Positions 8,041-16,713 are shown, counted from the stretch's first letter. The stretch: 42,719 nt of DNA from Nitrososphaerales archaeon (GCA_030038395.1 JASHOZ010000063.1:1-42719), one strand, 5' to 3'. The notes: generated by a model from the sequence alone, not told the origin. A program made the numbers and translations.

Positions 8041-8111
8041 GGCGGCCGCCTTTGCCCGCGGGTGCGTGACGGGAGGCACACAAGCCCTTCTCCAGTCATC
8101 GCGCGGCATGC

Positions 8112-8117
8112 TTTTAG
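8112..8117 (+). promoter_or_regulatory. TATA box of asnS
   Basis: TTTTAG is centred 28.5 bases before ATG 8143, predicting a leaderless mRNA and fixing the start. Confidence 0.65.
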
Positions 8118-8142
8118 AACTCACGTGCACCCCTCCGCCTCG

Positions 8143-9447
8143 ATGCCGACAGACGACGGAGGGAGGGCCACCGCAGCGTCGATACTCTCAGGCGAGTCGA
8201 ACTCCCGGGTCACTCTTCGCGGGTGGGTCGCGAGGAAGCACACCGTCGGCGGCCTCATCTTCGCGTTAGTCAGGGACGGTTCGGGGTACGTCCAGGTCTC
8301 CTTCAAGAAGGGAGGAAGCGACCCACGTCTGTTCGAGGCCGCCAAGGAGCTGACGCTCGAGACGGCCATCACCCTGAGCGGCGAAGTCAGGGACGACCCG
8401 AGGGCGCCCGGAGGGAAGGAGGTGGCGGCGCATGCCCTGGAAGTTGTCGCCCCTGCGGAGAGCTGGCCGATCACCAAGACGGCCGCGAAGTCTGCGTCCT
8501 ACATCTTCGACAAGCGACACCTCAGTATCCGAGGGCCGAAGGCTGTCGCAACCATGCGGATACGGACCGAGGTCATCGGAGCCGCGTTCGACTACTTCAG
8601 GTCGCGCGGATACCACCTCATTAGCGCCCCGACGTTCGTCCAGGCGGCCGTGGAGGGAGGGTCGACCCTCTTCGCGGTGGACTACTTCGGAAAGAAGGCG
8701 TACCTCAGTCAGAGCGCTCAGTTCTACGAAGAGGCATCGCTCCCCGCCCTGGAGAAGGTGTGGATCTTCCAGCCGGCGTTCAGGGCAGAGAAGTCCAAGA
8801 CTCCGAAGCACCTGACGGAGTTCTGGATGATCGAGTCGGAGCAGGCTTTCGCCGACCAGCAGGACAACCTGAGGGTGCAGGAGGAGCTCCTATCGTCCAT
8901 GGTGGCGCGCGTGATACGGAACAGGTCCGCTGACCTCAAGACGCTCGGACGAACGCTCATCCAGCCTGACCTCCCCTTCGCAAGGATCTCCTATGACCGC
9001 GCGCGAGAGGTCGCAGCTGAGAAGGGACACGCATTCGAGTGGGGGGAGGACATCCCGACGGAGGCCGAGCGGGCGGTCAGCCTGACGCAGAAGGCGCCAT
9101 TCTTCATCACCGACTACCCGCTCACGGCGAGGTCGTTTTACCACATGACCTACCCAGACAGGCCGGATGTGACGAAGTCTGCGGACTTGATAGCTCCGGA
9201 GGGGATTGGGGAACTGGCGACCGGCGGCCAGAGGATCAACGACCACGCTCAGTTGATGGAGAGGATCAGGAGCCAGGACCTCCCAGCCGACTCGTTCTCC
9301 TGGTATCTCGAACTAAGACGGTTCGGGATGCCGCCTCACTCTGGTTTCGGGATCGGGGTGGAGAGGACCACGAGGTGGATCGCCGGGCTCAGGCACATCC
9401 GCTCCGCCAGCCTCTTCCCACGCACACTTTCGCGAATCTCTCCCTAG
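8143..9447 (+). CDS. asnS: Asparaginyl-tRNA synthetase
   Basis: A class IIb synthetase of 434 residues. The N-terminal OB-fold anticodon domain (VTLRGWVARKHTVGGLIFAL) is followed by the class II core. Motif 2 reads FRAEKSKTPKHLTEFWMIE and motif 3 reads GFGIGVERTTRWIAG. YLSQSAQFYEEA and the TEFWM/E pattern fit AsnRS better than AspRS. If correct, this organism charges asparagine directly. Archaeal AsnRS-like proteins also include asparagine synthetase paralogues, but those lack the N-terminal anticodon domain that is present here. Confidence 0.88.
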   Translation: MPTDDGGRATAASILSGESNSRVTLRGWVARKHTVGGLIFALVRDGSGYVQVSFKKGGSDPRLFEAAKELTLETAITLSGEVRDDPRAPGGKEVAAHALEVVAPAESWPITKTAAKSASYIFDKRHLSIRGPKAVATMRIRTEVIGAAFDYFRSRGYHLISAPTFVQAAVEGGSTLFAVDYFGKKAYLSQSAQFYEEASLPALEKVWIFQPAFRAEKSKTPKHLTEFWMIESEQAFADQQDNLRVQEELLSSMVARVIRNRSADLKTLGRTLIQPDLPFARISYDRAREVAAEKGHAFEWGEDIPTEAERAVSLTQKAPFFITDYPLTARSFYHMTYPDRPDVTKSADLIAPEGIGELATGGQRINDHAQLMERIRSQDLPADSFSWYLELRRFGMPPHSGFGIGVERTTRWIAGLRHIRSASLFPRTLSRISP

Positions 9448-9453
9448 GTCACG

Positions 9454-9459
9454 CTTATC
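9454..9459 (+). promoter_or_regulatory. TATA box of radA
   Basis: CTTATC is centred 28.5 bases before TTG 9485, a leaderless arrangement that supports a TTG start. Confidence 0.65.
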
Positions 9460-9484
9460 TAGCCGGGCCGGTTTCGGCGGTCCA

Positions 9485-10477
9485 TTGTCTGAAGTAGACG
9501 AGGAGCTCGAGCTCGACTCGCTCCCCGGAGTGGGACCGGCGACCAAACAGAAGCTGAACGACGCCGGTATTCTGACGATACTCGACCTTGCGACGTCGGG
9601 GCCATCCGACATCGCCGACGCGGTGGACATCGACATCGCGAAGGCCGTGGAGCTGAACAACAAGGCGAGGAAGAAGCTGGTGGAACTGAAGAGGCTCGAG
9701 CCTGACTTCATCAACGCCGCCGACCTGCTGGCGAAGAGGAAGGCGATCGACAGAGTCAGCACCGGCTCGAAGAATCTCGACGACCTTCTGGGGGGCGGTG
9801 TCGAGACGTGGGCGATGACGGAGTTCTATGGGGAGTTCGGGTCAGGCAAGTCCCAGATATGCCACACCCTTTGCGTGATGGTACAGGCACCGCGCGGTCA
9901 GGGGGGGCTGGAAGGGGGTGCGGTGTACATAGACACGGAGGGGACGTTCAGACCGGAGAGAATAGCCGAGATAGCTGAAGCCCGCGGGATGGACCAGGAG
10001 AAGGTACTCTCTGGCATAACGGTGGCGCGGGCGTACAACAGCGCGCACCAGGAGCTCATCGTGAAGGACTTGGGCCAGGTCCTCGAGCAGAAGAAGGTGA
10101 AGCTTGTCATCCTGGACAGCGCCGTTGCACACTACCGAGCAGAGTTCGTAGGCAGAGGAACCCTGGCGGAGAGGCAACAGAGGCTGAACAAGTTCATGCA
10201 CCAGCTCCTCCGTACCGCCGAAGTCTACAACGTGGCGGTCGTCGTCACGAACCAGGTGCAGGCGGCGCCGGACAGCTTCTTCGGCGATCCGACGAGGCCG
10301 ACAGGGGGGCACGTCGTCGCGCACACCAGCACCTACAGGATCTACCTCAGGAAGGCGGCTAAGAATCGGATCGCAAGGATGGTCGACAGCCCGTACCACC
10401 CTGAGAGGGACGCGGTGTTCATGCTGGACGAGAGGGGCGTGGACGACCCGGCCGAAGACACCGCCCGGAAGCGGTAA
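9485..10477 (+). CDS. radA: RadA recombinase
   Basis: The archaeal RecA/Rad51 strand-exchange protein, 330 residues. Helix-hairpin-helix DNA-binding repeats (LPGVGPATKQKLNDAG) open the protein. The ATPase core has Walker A GEFGSGKSQICHTL and Walker B VILDSAV. Loop L2 reads TNQVQAAPDSFFG and the C-terminus has GGHVVAHTSTYRIYLRK, as in all RadA. Length is normal. Serine replaces the common threonine in Walker A (GKS), which is functional in many ATPases. A shorter paralogue without the N-terminal domain lies at 40.5 kb. Confidence 0.96.
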   Translation: MSEVDEELELDSLPGVGPATKQKLNDAGILTILDLATSGPSDIADAVDIDIAKAVELNNKARKKLVELKRLEPDFINAADLLAKRKAIDRVSTGSKNLDDLLGGGVETWAMTEFYGEFGSGKSQICHTLCVMVQAPRGQGGLEGGAVYIDTEGTFRPERIAEIAEARGMDQEKVLSGITVARAYNSAHQELIVKDLGQVLEQKKVKLVILDSAVAHYRAEFVGRGTLAERQQRLNKFMHQLLRTAEVYNVAVVVTNQVQAAPDSFFGDPTRPTGGHVVAHTSTYRIYLRKAAKNRIARMVDSPYHPERDAVFMLDERGVDDPAEDTARKR

Positions 10478-10573
10478 GCGCCCCGCCACGCTGGACGAGC
10501 GCGGGCCCTCACGCGAGCCTGTAGTCCGGCCGCCCGGATGGCGACCTTGTGGCATCGCGCAGGAATCAACGGC

Positions 10574-10579
10574 TTTATA
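10574..10579 (+). promoter_or_regulatory. TATA box of the surface-protein gene
   Basis: TTTATA lies 34 bases before TTG 10610 but inside the longest open frame, which starts at ATG 10538. A start at 10538 would put the promoter within the gene, so TTG 10610 is preferred. Confidence 0.6.
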
Positions 10580-10609
10580 GCCCAAAGTCGTCGGCCCCCC
10601 GCGTCTCGT

Positions 10610-13321
10610 TTGAGGGCCTCCCGGCTGCTCGCCGTTTCAGTCCTTGTGCTCTTCGTCGTGGCCGCCCTCCCGGCGCATCAGACGTTTGCCTCGGGGAACT
10701 ACTCCGAGAGCCTAAACGTAGACATTGCGGGCTCGAGCGCGTACTGGTACTTTACGTTCAGAGGGATAAACGGGACAGCTCAACTTGACAGCTTCGAGGC
10801 ATCCCCGGGACTGAGTTGGTATAACATCACGGCGATTATGACCACGGGTTGGCAGACTGACTTCCAGATATTCGGGCCGCAGGGGTACAACCTGCTTCCT
10901 GTCCCCTACATCCCTTCTCAGGGGCTCTTCCTTAGCTTAGGGGCGAACTCCTACGCTAACGCATCCGCTGCCGCGGGGCGTCTCGATCCGTACCTTCTGT
11001 GCACGTTCGTGTCATACTCCAACAGCTCCGGTGCGTACGAGTTCTACAGCCCGCTGAGCTTCGAGAATGTCATCCCGTCGACCCTGCTCAAGCTCCTCCC
11101 GTCGTCCGCGGGGGGCTTCGCGGACGCAGTCACCGCAACTGCCCTCGACAGCACCCCGTCGCCTCTGGTAATACTGGAAGGGAACCAGACTGGTTCGGGG
11201 TTCTCCCATACGCTGGTCGTGGGCTCGATCTCTTCGTCCGCTTTGAATGGCAACGACCAGCCGACAGTCCTGTCCTATTTCGGCAGTAATCTGACCTCGC
11301 TATCCGCCTCCAACGACAGCGTCTCCTCTACCATACACATCGAAGCGCTGGACGGGATAGTCGCGTCGAAAGACAACGCCACAGTGACGAGCAACACAGC
11401 GCAGTTCACCGGATCATACATGCTTTCGCTCGCACGCAACGAGACGATCCACCAGATCAACGCGACGATCCTGCAGCAGCCGCCTGAGCTGTTGGCGGAG
11501 CAGGTCATCGACACGGGCGTTCTGAAGACAGGCGAGAACATGACTGTCACGTTGGTGCTCTCAGACACCTCGGCGGGCGAGGCGCTCGACAATGTCACAT
11601 ACTCTGACGACTGGTGGAGCCCTTCCCAGTTCAAACTCGTCGCCGGTAACGCCTCAGGCGTGATTCCCCTCCTGAACGAGAGCTCCACCGAGACGCCAGG
11701 GTACAGACTGGAGTACATCGGCAACACGAGCGGAAGCGTTACCATGCCAGCGGCTGCGGTGCACTTCACATACTCCATTGGTACCTCAGACTTCGAAGGC
11801 AGCGCTTGGCTCAATCCCATCAAGGTCTCCCTCGGGGTCGATGAGCCGGTTATCGTCGCGTTCGTGGCTCCCGTCAGCGACAGCAACCAGTCTGTCGGAG
11901 AGCCCGAAACGCTCAGGATAACTGCGACGAACGTCGGGACGAAGATTGCATATCCAGTTGCGATCGACGGAACGTCGGTAGGTTCGCTCCTCGCAGACGG
12001 GGGGTCTTACAACCTCACCGTATCCCAGACGGCGAGCGGGCTCCTCGGGACGAACATAACTCGCGCCTACGCGGTGACATACGAGAACGCCGACGGCGAG
12101 ACGGTCAACGCCACGACCAACGTGCTCCCTGTAATCTTCAGCCACTCTAGCATGGTGATTCCGTTCCCCACAGCGGTAGTGAGCGAGCACCTCGCGCCAT
12201 TGTCGGTCGGGAGCTCGGCTACTAACCTCACTCTCATGTTCACCGTGACCAACGACGGCTCTGCGGCGTTGGCGAACCTCACCGGCGTTCTAGAGCTCCC
12301 ACAGGGGCTGGACTGCGGCATCGTCAACGGCACAGGACTCGCGTGCGAGGGCGGGGTGCTGACGCTGAACTACACCTCCATCTCTTCTGACACGACGGAC
12401 CACTCCGCGATGAAGGTCAACGTGACCGTCCCTGAGAACTTCATCATACCGCCCTTCTCGTTCCACTGGGAGTCAGGAGGCCTCACCTACGACGGGGAGT
12501 CGAACGCTGTCGCGGCCCCGACCGGGTACGTCCTCACGAAGAGCTTCGACCCAGGGCTGCTCTTCGACGGCGTCTCGTCCGTCGTCACTATCACCGGCTC
12601 GAACGCGGGCCCGTTCACGATCTACAACGCAACCGTCGACTCGAACGCGGACCCCTTCGATAGCCTGTCGCCGCTCGCCGTCCCGTCTATTACGACAGGG
12701 TCGATAGCGCCGGGTTCGAACGCCACCAAGACGTACGTCGTGAACGCGACCGACTACTACGGGAATCACACGGCCTCCGTCGTCGCATCGACGCTGTACT
12801 TCGGAGGGACAGAGTTCTCCCTTCAGGGGCTGGGGCCCTACGTCGCAGTCTACCAGCCTCTAAGCGTGACCCTGACGACCTCGCCCGCGTCCCCTACCGA
12901 GGGCAAGTCGTTCGCGCTCAACTTCAGCATCACCAACCCGACATCCATCAACGTCTCTAGCGTCCTGTTCACAGCTCGGGTGCCGTCAGGCCTGACTCTC
13001 TCGAGCGTCACAAACGGCAAGGTCTCGGGCGGGGAGATCACGATAAGCAACCTGTCGCTGGCCGCACACTCGTCGTACGTGGTGACCGCCGACGCCGTCG
13101 CCGCGAGCGGACAGACGTACTCTTTCACCGACGCCAACCTCACCTTCGTCTACCAGGGGAGCGCGATCAGGGGGTTCACCCCCTCCGAACAGGTGACGGT
13201 GGGTGTCGACGTTACGACGCGATACGTCATCCCGCTGGGCATAGCCGTCGTGATCCTCCTGGCCGGTGCGTTCTACATAAGACGGCTTGTGTCGCCTAAC
13301 GTTCCGTCCGCCCAGAAGTGA
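10610..13321 (+). CDS. Large sequon-rich secreted/membrane-anchored surface protein
   Basis: A 903-residue type I membrane protein of unknown specific function. It has an N-terminal signal peptide (RRLLAVSVLVLFVVAALPA type core, likely cut near FAS-G) and a long extracellular region. A C-terminal helix YVIPLGIAVVILLAGAFYI is followed by a short basic tail. More than 30 N-x-S/T sequons are visible. Serine, threonine, glycine and asparagine dominate, and cysteines are rare. Repeated beta-sandwich-like stretches (VTNDGSAAL, ITGSNAGPF, ITNPTSINVSS) resemble DUF11/CARDB-type S-layer-associated repeats. It probably faces the outside as a glycosylated cell-surface protein. The 3' end overlaps the convergent ino1 gene by 26 bases. 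Confidence 0.8.
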   Translation: MRASRLLAVSVLVLFVVAALPAHQTFASGNYSESLNVDIAGSSAYWYFTFRGINGTAQLDSFEASPGLSWYNITAIMTTGWQTDFQIFGPQGYNLLPVPYIPSQGLFLSLGANSYANASAAAGRLDPYLLCTFVSYSNSSGAYEFYSPLSFENVIPSTLLKLLPSSAGGFADAVTATALDSTPSPLVILEGNQTGSGFSHTLVVGSISSSALNGNDQPTVLSYFGSNLTSLSASNDSVSSTIHIEALDGIVASKDNATVTSNTAQFTGSYMLSLARNETIHQINATILQQPPELLAEQVIDTGVLKTGENMTVTLVLSDTSAGEALDNVTYSDDWWSPSQFKLVAGNASGVIPLLNESSTETPGYRLEYIGNTSGSVTMPAAAVHFTYSIGTSDFEGSAWLNPIKVSLGVDEPVIVAFVAPVSDSNQSVGEPETLRITATNVGTKIAYPVAIDGTSVGSLLADGGSYNLTVSQTASGLLGTNITRAYAVTYENADGETVNATTNVLPVIFSHSSMVIPFPTAVVSEHLAPLSVGSSATNLTLMFTVTNDGSAALANLTGVLELPQGLDCGIVNGTGLACEGGVLTLNYTSISSDTTDHSAMKVNVTVPENFIIPPFSFHWESGGLTYDGESNAVAAPTGYVLTKSFDPGLLFDGVSSVVTITGSNAGPFTIYNATVDSNADPFDSLSPLAVPSITTGSIAPGSNATKTYVVNATDYYGNHTASVVASTLYFGGTEFSLQGLGPYVAVYQPLSVTLTTSPASPTEGKSFALNFSITNPTSINVSSVLFTARVPSGLTLSSVTNGKVSGGEITISNLSLAAHSSYVVTADAVAASGQTYSFTDANLTFVYQGSAIRGFTPSEQVTVGVDVTTRYVIPLGIAVVILLAGAFYIRRLVSPNVPSAQK

Positions 13322-14357
13322 AGCTCTCGAAGGCGTCCTTGGCCGCAGGGTAAGGCATCTGGACGGGAGGGTGCTTGAAGCAGAACGCTGACACGCTGGT
13401 GAGCTGTCCACCGACGCCCCTGTCGAGGGCCGCCTTCGACCCCCTGACGGCGTCGATCATGACCCCGGCGCTGTCGTACGCGTCCACGACGTGAAGCTTC
13501 ACATCCACCCTGACAGGCGTTCCCCCGAAGTACCGCCCTTTCAGCCATATGTAGCAGACCTTGTCGTTCTTGAGGAAGGGGACGTAGTCGCTTGGCCCGA
13601 TCCGCGTTGGGACCTCGTAGGGTGACATCGCTCTTACCGCGCTTGTCTTGCTCTCTCGCTTGTCCTTGAGGCGGCTTTCTTCGAGCATGTTGAGGAAATC
13701 GGTGTCCCCGCCGATGTTCAGCTGGTACGTCTCTTCCACCTTCACGCCCCTGTCGACCGCGAGCTTCACGAGCGTCTTGTGAAGGACTGTCGCGCCCAGC
13801 TGGCTCATCACGTCGTCGCCGGCGACGGGGACTTTGGCCTTCGCGAATCTCTCCGCCCACTTCGGGTCCGACGCTATGAAGACCGGGATCGCGTTTACGA
13901 GTGCGACGTGCGCTCTGAGGGCGGCCTCAGCGTAGGCGTGGGAGGCCGCGGTGCTCCCGACGGGCAGATAGTTCAGGAGGATCTCCGCGCCAGATCTCTC
14001 CAGTACCTCCACCACATCCGACTCCTTCTCCCCTGACACGGGGACAACGTCCCTCAGGTATCTCCCGATGCCGTCGATGAGGGGGCCCCTGTCCACCCTC
14101 ACTCCCATCCTCGGCACGTCCACAATCTTCACAGTGTTGTTAGGGGGGGCGAAGATGGCTTCCGAGAGGTCCCTGCCGACCTTCTTCATGGACACGTCGA
14201 AAGCGGCGACGAACTCGATGTCTTCCGGGGAGTATCCCGCAACCTTCCAGTAGGTGAGCCCTTCGTCCGGGCCTCTCTTCGTATAGTAGCTGACTCCTTG
14301 GACTATGGCCGAGGCACAGTTCCCGACTCCGGCAATGGCGACCTTGATCCTCCCCAA
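13296..14357 (-). CDS. ino1: Myo-inositol-1-phosphate synthase
   Basis: This enzyme converts glucose-6-phosphate to inositol-3-phosphate with NAD+. In archaea it feeds archaetidylinositol lipids or di-inositol phosphate. The 353-residue protein has the N-terminal Rossmann motif VAIAGVGNCASAIVQG and the family segments LLNYLPVGS, NAIPVFIAS and GDDVMSQLGATVLHKTL. NIGGDTDFLNM and the catalytic-lysine region SKTSAV are also typical. Length matches archaeal/actinobacterial Ino1. ATG 14357 lies about 33 bases below a TATA box. It is transcribed toward, and overlaps by 26 bases, the surface-protein gene. Confidence 0.94.
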   Translation of the reverse strand: MGRIKVAIAGVGNCASAIVQGVSYYTKRGPDEGLTYWKVAGYSPEDIEFVAAFDVSMKKVGRDLSEAIFAPPNNTVKIVDVPRMGVRVDRGPLIDGIGRYLRDVVPVSGEKESDVVEVLERSGAEILLNYLPVGSTAASHAYAEAALRAHVALVNAIPVFIASDPKWAERFAKAKVPVAGDDVMSQLGATVLHKTLVKLAVDRGVKVEETYQLNIGGDTDFLNMLEESRLKDKRESKTSAVRAMSPYEVPTRIGPSDYVPFLKNDKVCYIWLKGRYFGGTPVRVDVKLHVVDAYDSAGVMIDAVRGSKAALDRGVGGQLTSVSAFCFKHPPVQMPYPAAKDAFESFTSGRTER

Positions 14358-14387
14358 ACCGGCTTCGCCTCGCCGTCTCGGTTGGCC

Positions 14388-14393
14388 TTAAAA
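14388..14393 (-). promoter_or_regulatory. TATA box of ino1
   Basis: TTTTAA on the minus strand is centred about 33 bases upstream of ATG 14357. Confidence 0.55.
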
Positions 14394-14397
14394 CGTT

Positions 14398-14563
14398 TGG
14401 GCGGAGTGAGGCCCGGCGAACTCCGGCACGAGCCGACCCCGGCCCGCGGCGACTGGGAGGGGAGCGTGGCGTTTCGCGGGAGCCGTCCGCCGACTTCGTA
14501 CGGGCTGACTCGCCCGGCGGGGGAGATGGGCGTCGGCGCCGATGGGTCCAGGTCGGAGGGTCG
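14398..14563. other. GC-rich intergenic stretch between ino1 and Nudix genes
   Basis: The 245-base divergent gap holds the two TATA boxes at its ends and a very GC-rich middle. I see no convincing coding frame, no tRNA-like fold and no conserved RNA that I can name. Confidence 0.5.
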
Positions 14564-14573
14564 GTGATTACCG

Positions 14574-14579
14574 TAAATA
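14574..14579 (+). promoter_or_regulatory. TATA box of Nudix gene
   Basis: TAAATA is centred 26.5 bases before ATG 14603. It selects this ATG over the GTG at 14564, which lies upstream of the box. Confidence 0.65.
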
Positions 14580-14602
14580 GAGACCAGGCGCCTAACGCCG
14601 GC

Positions 14603-15070
14603 ATGGAAGAGAGGTCCGCAGGCTCCGTAGTGTTCAGAGACGGCGGCGCCCGCGGGCGGCTCTTTCTACTCCTCTTCAACGCGGGGAGATGGGACTTCCC
14701 GAAGGGTAACCGGGAGGAGGGGGAGAGCGAGCTCCAGACAGCGGTGCGGGAGACAAGGGAAGAGACCGGCCTGGGTGAGCTCGTCATGTTGCCGGGCTTC
14801 AGGAAGGTGATCGAATACTTCTACAGGCGGGACGGCAGAAACGTGCACAAGCAGGTCGTGTATCACCTCGCCCGGGCGACCAGCGGCGACGTTCGGATAT
14901 CGTCGGAGCACCAGGGGTTCGGCTGGTTCGCCTTCGACCAGGCCGTCGCCCATGCCTCCTACGAAAAGTCGAAGAAGCTCCTGGCCGACGCCGAGCGGTT
15001 CCTGTCAGAGGGCGCGCCAGGACCGGGGGCGCTCAGAACTGGACGAGAGGGTGAGTCTCGGCAAGCCTGA
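14603..15070 (+). CDS. Nudix hydrolase (Ap4A hydrolase-like)
   Basis: A 155-residue Nudix protein that cleaves nucleoside diphosphates linked to another moiety. The Nudix box runs from GNREEGESE to the core REETGLG: the GX5EX7REUXEEXGU pattern is complete. The preceding WDFPKG is characteristic of diadenosine tetraphosphate hydrolase-like members. That substrate is inferred from resemblance only. The C-terminal 25 residues are low complexity, and the 3' end overlaps the convergent gene at 15033 by 38 bases. Confidence 0.87.
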   Translation: MEERSAGSVVFRDGGARGRLFLLLFNAGRWDFPKGNREEGESELQTAVRETREETGLGELVMLPGFRKVIEYFYRRDGRNVHKQVVYHLARATSGDVRISSEHQGFGWFAFDQAVAHASYEKSKKLLADAERFLSEGAPGPGALRTGREGESRQA

Positions 15071-15710
15071 CGACCTTGATGTAGTGGTACCCTGGCTCGT
15101 CGGTCCTCTTTACGAAGGCCGAGTCCGCTATCTTGTCGTACGAGTACCTGACGAAGCCGGTCGGCGCGTCCTTCATCCTCGTGTAGAAGAATATGGACGC
15201 CTCCTCGTAGTCGTCTATCCTCGCGAAGGTGCCCACCACCCAGGTCGAGCGATCCTGAAACGCGAAGAGAGGGAGAGGCGGCTCCTCGAACAGCGTCTTG
15301 TATGCCCCGACCTTTACTAGGCTCGGCATGTTCTCCACCTCGACGGACATGAACTTGTCGGGGAACTCCTTCTTGCCGGCCAGCGGCTCCGGCATCTTCT
15401 GGACTCTGATGACGGGGGCGTACAGGTACGACGCGTTGTTCGCAGTCGCGACCAGCTGGACCTCCTCCGCCTCGCCGGCAATCCTGTACGCGAGGAACTC
15501 GTCGACCGTCGCCGAGTCGCAGTAGTAGAAGACCGGGGTCCCCATGAAGAGGTCCGCCTGCGCGGCAATCCTGGTGGCGCGTCCCTCCCTGAAGGCGAAG
15601 AGCGGGAACGGGGCCCTCTCCAGAAAACAAGATAGCCTACCGAGCTCGAGGAGAGAGTCGAGGGCAACGTAGCAAGCACCGCCGATCCTCTGCTCCTCCT
15701 TCCTCGGCAA
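15033..15710 (-). CDS. Unknown protein with an internal tandem duplication
   Basis: I do not recognise the family. The 225 residues consist of two similar halves. FLERAPFPLFAFREG...PVFYYCDS in the first half matches LFEEPPLPLFAFQDR...SIFFYTRM in the second. YAPVIRVQKMPEPL likewise matches YHYIKVVRLAETHPL. It has no signal peptide or membrane helix and is probably a cytosolic alpha/beta pseudo-dimer. TTG 15710 lies 28.5 bases below a TTATAA box, so the mRNA is leaderless. It diverges from the helical unknown gene at 15800. Confidence 0.7.
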   Translation of the reverse strand: MPRKEEQRIGGACYVALDSLLELGRLSCFLERAPFPLFAFREGRATRIAAQADLFMGTPVFYYCDSATVDEFLAYRIAGEAEEVQLVATANNASYLYAPVIRVQKMPEPLAGKKEFPDKFMSVEVENMPSLVKVGAYKTLFEEPPLPLFAFQDRSTWVVGTFARIDDYEEASIFFYTRMKDAPTGFVRYSYDKIADSAFVKRTDEPGYHYIKVVRLAETHPLVQF

Positions 15711-15735
15711 CGCGAGCGTGCCCGCCGCGTGCCCG

Positions 15736-15741
15736 TTATAA
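15736..15741 (-). promoter_or_regulatory. TATA box of the duplicated-domain gene
   Basis: TTATAA is centred 28.5 bases upstream of TTG 15710 on the minus strand. Confidence 0.68.
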
Positions 15742-15770
15742 GGTTGAACGGGTTTTCCGGGGCGCTATTC

Positions 15771-15776
15771 AAAATA
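15771..15776 (+). promoter_or_regulatory. TATA-like box of the helical unknown gene
   Basis: AAAATA is centred 26.5 bases before ATG 15800. It forms a back-to-back promoter pair with the box at 15736. Confidence 0.55.
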
Positions 15777-15799
15777 GGCGAGCGCCTCGCGCGGGGCCG

Positions 15800-16195
15800 A
15801 TGAGCGAGTGGCGCGCCGAGACGCGCGCGGACCTCGGCCGCGCCGAGGAGGCAATATCGGGGCTGACCTCCGAGATATCGGGGGACCCGACTGACCTTCA
15901 GGTCAGAGAGATATGGCGGGCCTACGTCTTCGTCGAGAAGAGCATCTTGTTCATCAGGGTCGAGATAGACGAGGAGAACCCCGGAAGGTTCATCCAGGCG
16001 AGAAAGTATCGCGTCCCGGACGAGAGGCAGGCGCTCCACTTCGCCCTCGGCAACCTCCGGAAGGGGATCGAGAGCTTCGAGCTGGGAGACTACCTGAGGT
16101 CCCTCTCTGAGCTGAGGGAGGCTCGAAACTATCTTAGGGTGCTGCTGAGGTCGAAGAGGAGGGACAGGGTCAGGAGGACGGAGCCGACCCGGTAG
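15800..16195 (+). CDS. Small all-helical protein of unknown function
   Basis: The 131 residues are predicted mostly alpha-helical and strongly charged. They include REIWRAYVFVEKSILFIRVE, then ALHFALGNLRKGIESFELGD and a basic C-terminus (LLRSKRRDRVRRTEPTR). The pattern of helical repeats resembles small archaeal conserved proteins, but I cannot name a family or function. ATG 15800 follows a TATA-like box at leaderless distance. The last 26 bases overlap the convergent eL22-like gene. Confidence 0.65.
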   Translation: MSEWRAETRADLGRAEEAISGLTSEISGDPTDLQVREIWRAYVFVEKSILFIRVEIDEENPGRFIQARKYRVPDERQALHFALGNLRKGIESFELGDYLRSLSELREARNYLRVLLRSKRRDRVRRTEPTR

Positions 16196-16688
16196 CTTCG
16201 CTCCCCTCCGCGCCCTTTCGGTCGTCGACTTCCTCCGTCTTCTTGGCGGGCTTCTTTGGTTTTTGCTTCTTCGGCGCCTTCTTCGCGGGTTTATCTTCCT
16301 TCGTCTCTTCTCCTCCCCCTTGCTTACCCGACTCTGACGCCCCCTCCTCTGACGGTTTCGCCTCGGGGGCCTCCTCTGCCGGTTTCTGCTGTTCCTCCTT
16401 CTGTGACTCCTTCTCTTCCTCTTCCTCTTCTTTCTCGCCCTGCTCGATCTCCTGGATCGTGAGCTCCTTTCCTGCCACGAAGACGCGATACTTCTTCCTG
16501 ACGCCCTTCATATACATGAAACGCTTGATGTACGTTTTGACGTCTCTCGGCTTCACCCCTGCCCTAACTGCACCGTCTTCAACTTCTAGCGAGTCGCCTG
16601 TGACTTCGGGCTTCGCCCCCAGCCGAGGTTCTAAGAAGGCGGCGAGCTCCTCACGCTGGTCCTTGAGCGTCCCCACCACTATCTTCAT
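16170..16688 (-). CDS. eL22-like ribosomal protein candidate with long charged tail
   Basis: Residues 1-82 form a small alpha/beta domain that lines up with eukaryotic ribosomal protein L22e. LAAFLEPRLGAKPEV corresponds to its start. VKTYIKRFMYMKGVRKKYRV corresponds to the L22e segment [21 protein letters not shown], and an EEEEEE run follows directly, as in eukaryotic L22e. A lysine/glutamate/proline/alanine-rich tail (about residues 83-172) is predicted disordered. The match is by eye and short, so another small RNA-binding fold is possible. ATG 16688 sits 28.5 bases below a TATA box and the gene is monocistronic. Confidence 0.5.
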   Translation of the reverse strand: MKIVVGTLKDQREELAAFLEPRLGAKPEVTGDSLEVEDGAVRAGVKPRDVKTYIKRFMYMKGVRKKYRVFVAGKELTIQEIEQGEKEEEEEEKESQKEEQQKPAEEAPEAKPSEEGASESGKQGGGEETKEDKPAKKAPKKQKPKKPAKKTEEVDDRKGAEGSEATGSAPSS

Positions 16689-16713
16689 TCTGAAGACCTG
16701 CTCGTCTCACGGG

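Noticed and set aside
7006-8130. Minus-strand open frame of 374 codons opposite the nucleotidyltransferase-HAD gene
   Set aside because: It is a GC-rich shadow frame. The product lacks any motif, and the plus strand codes a recognisable enzyme with its own promoter.
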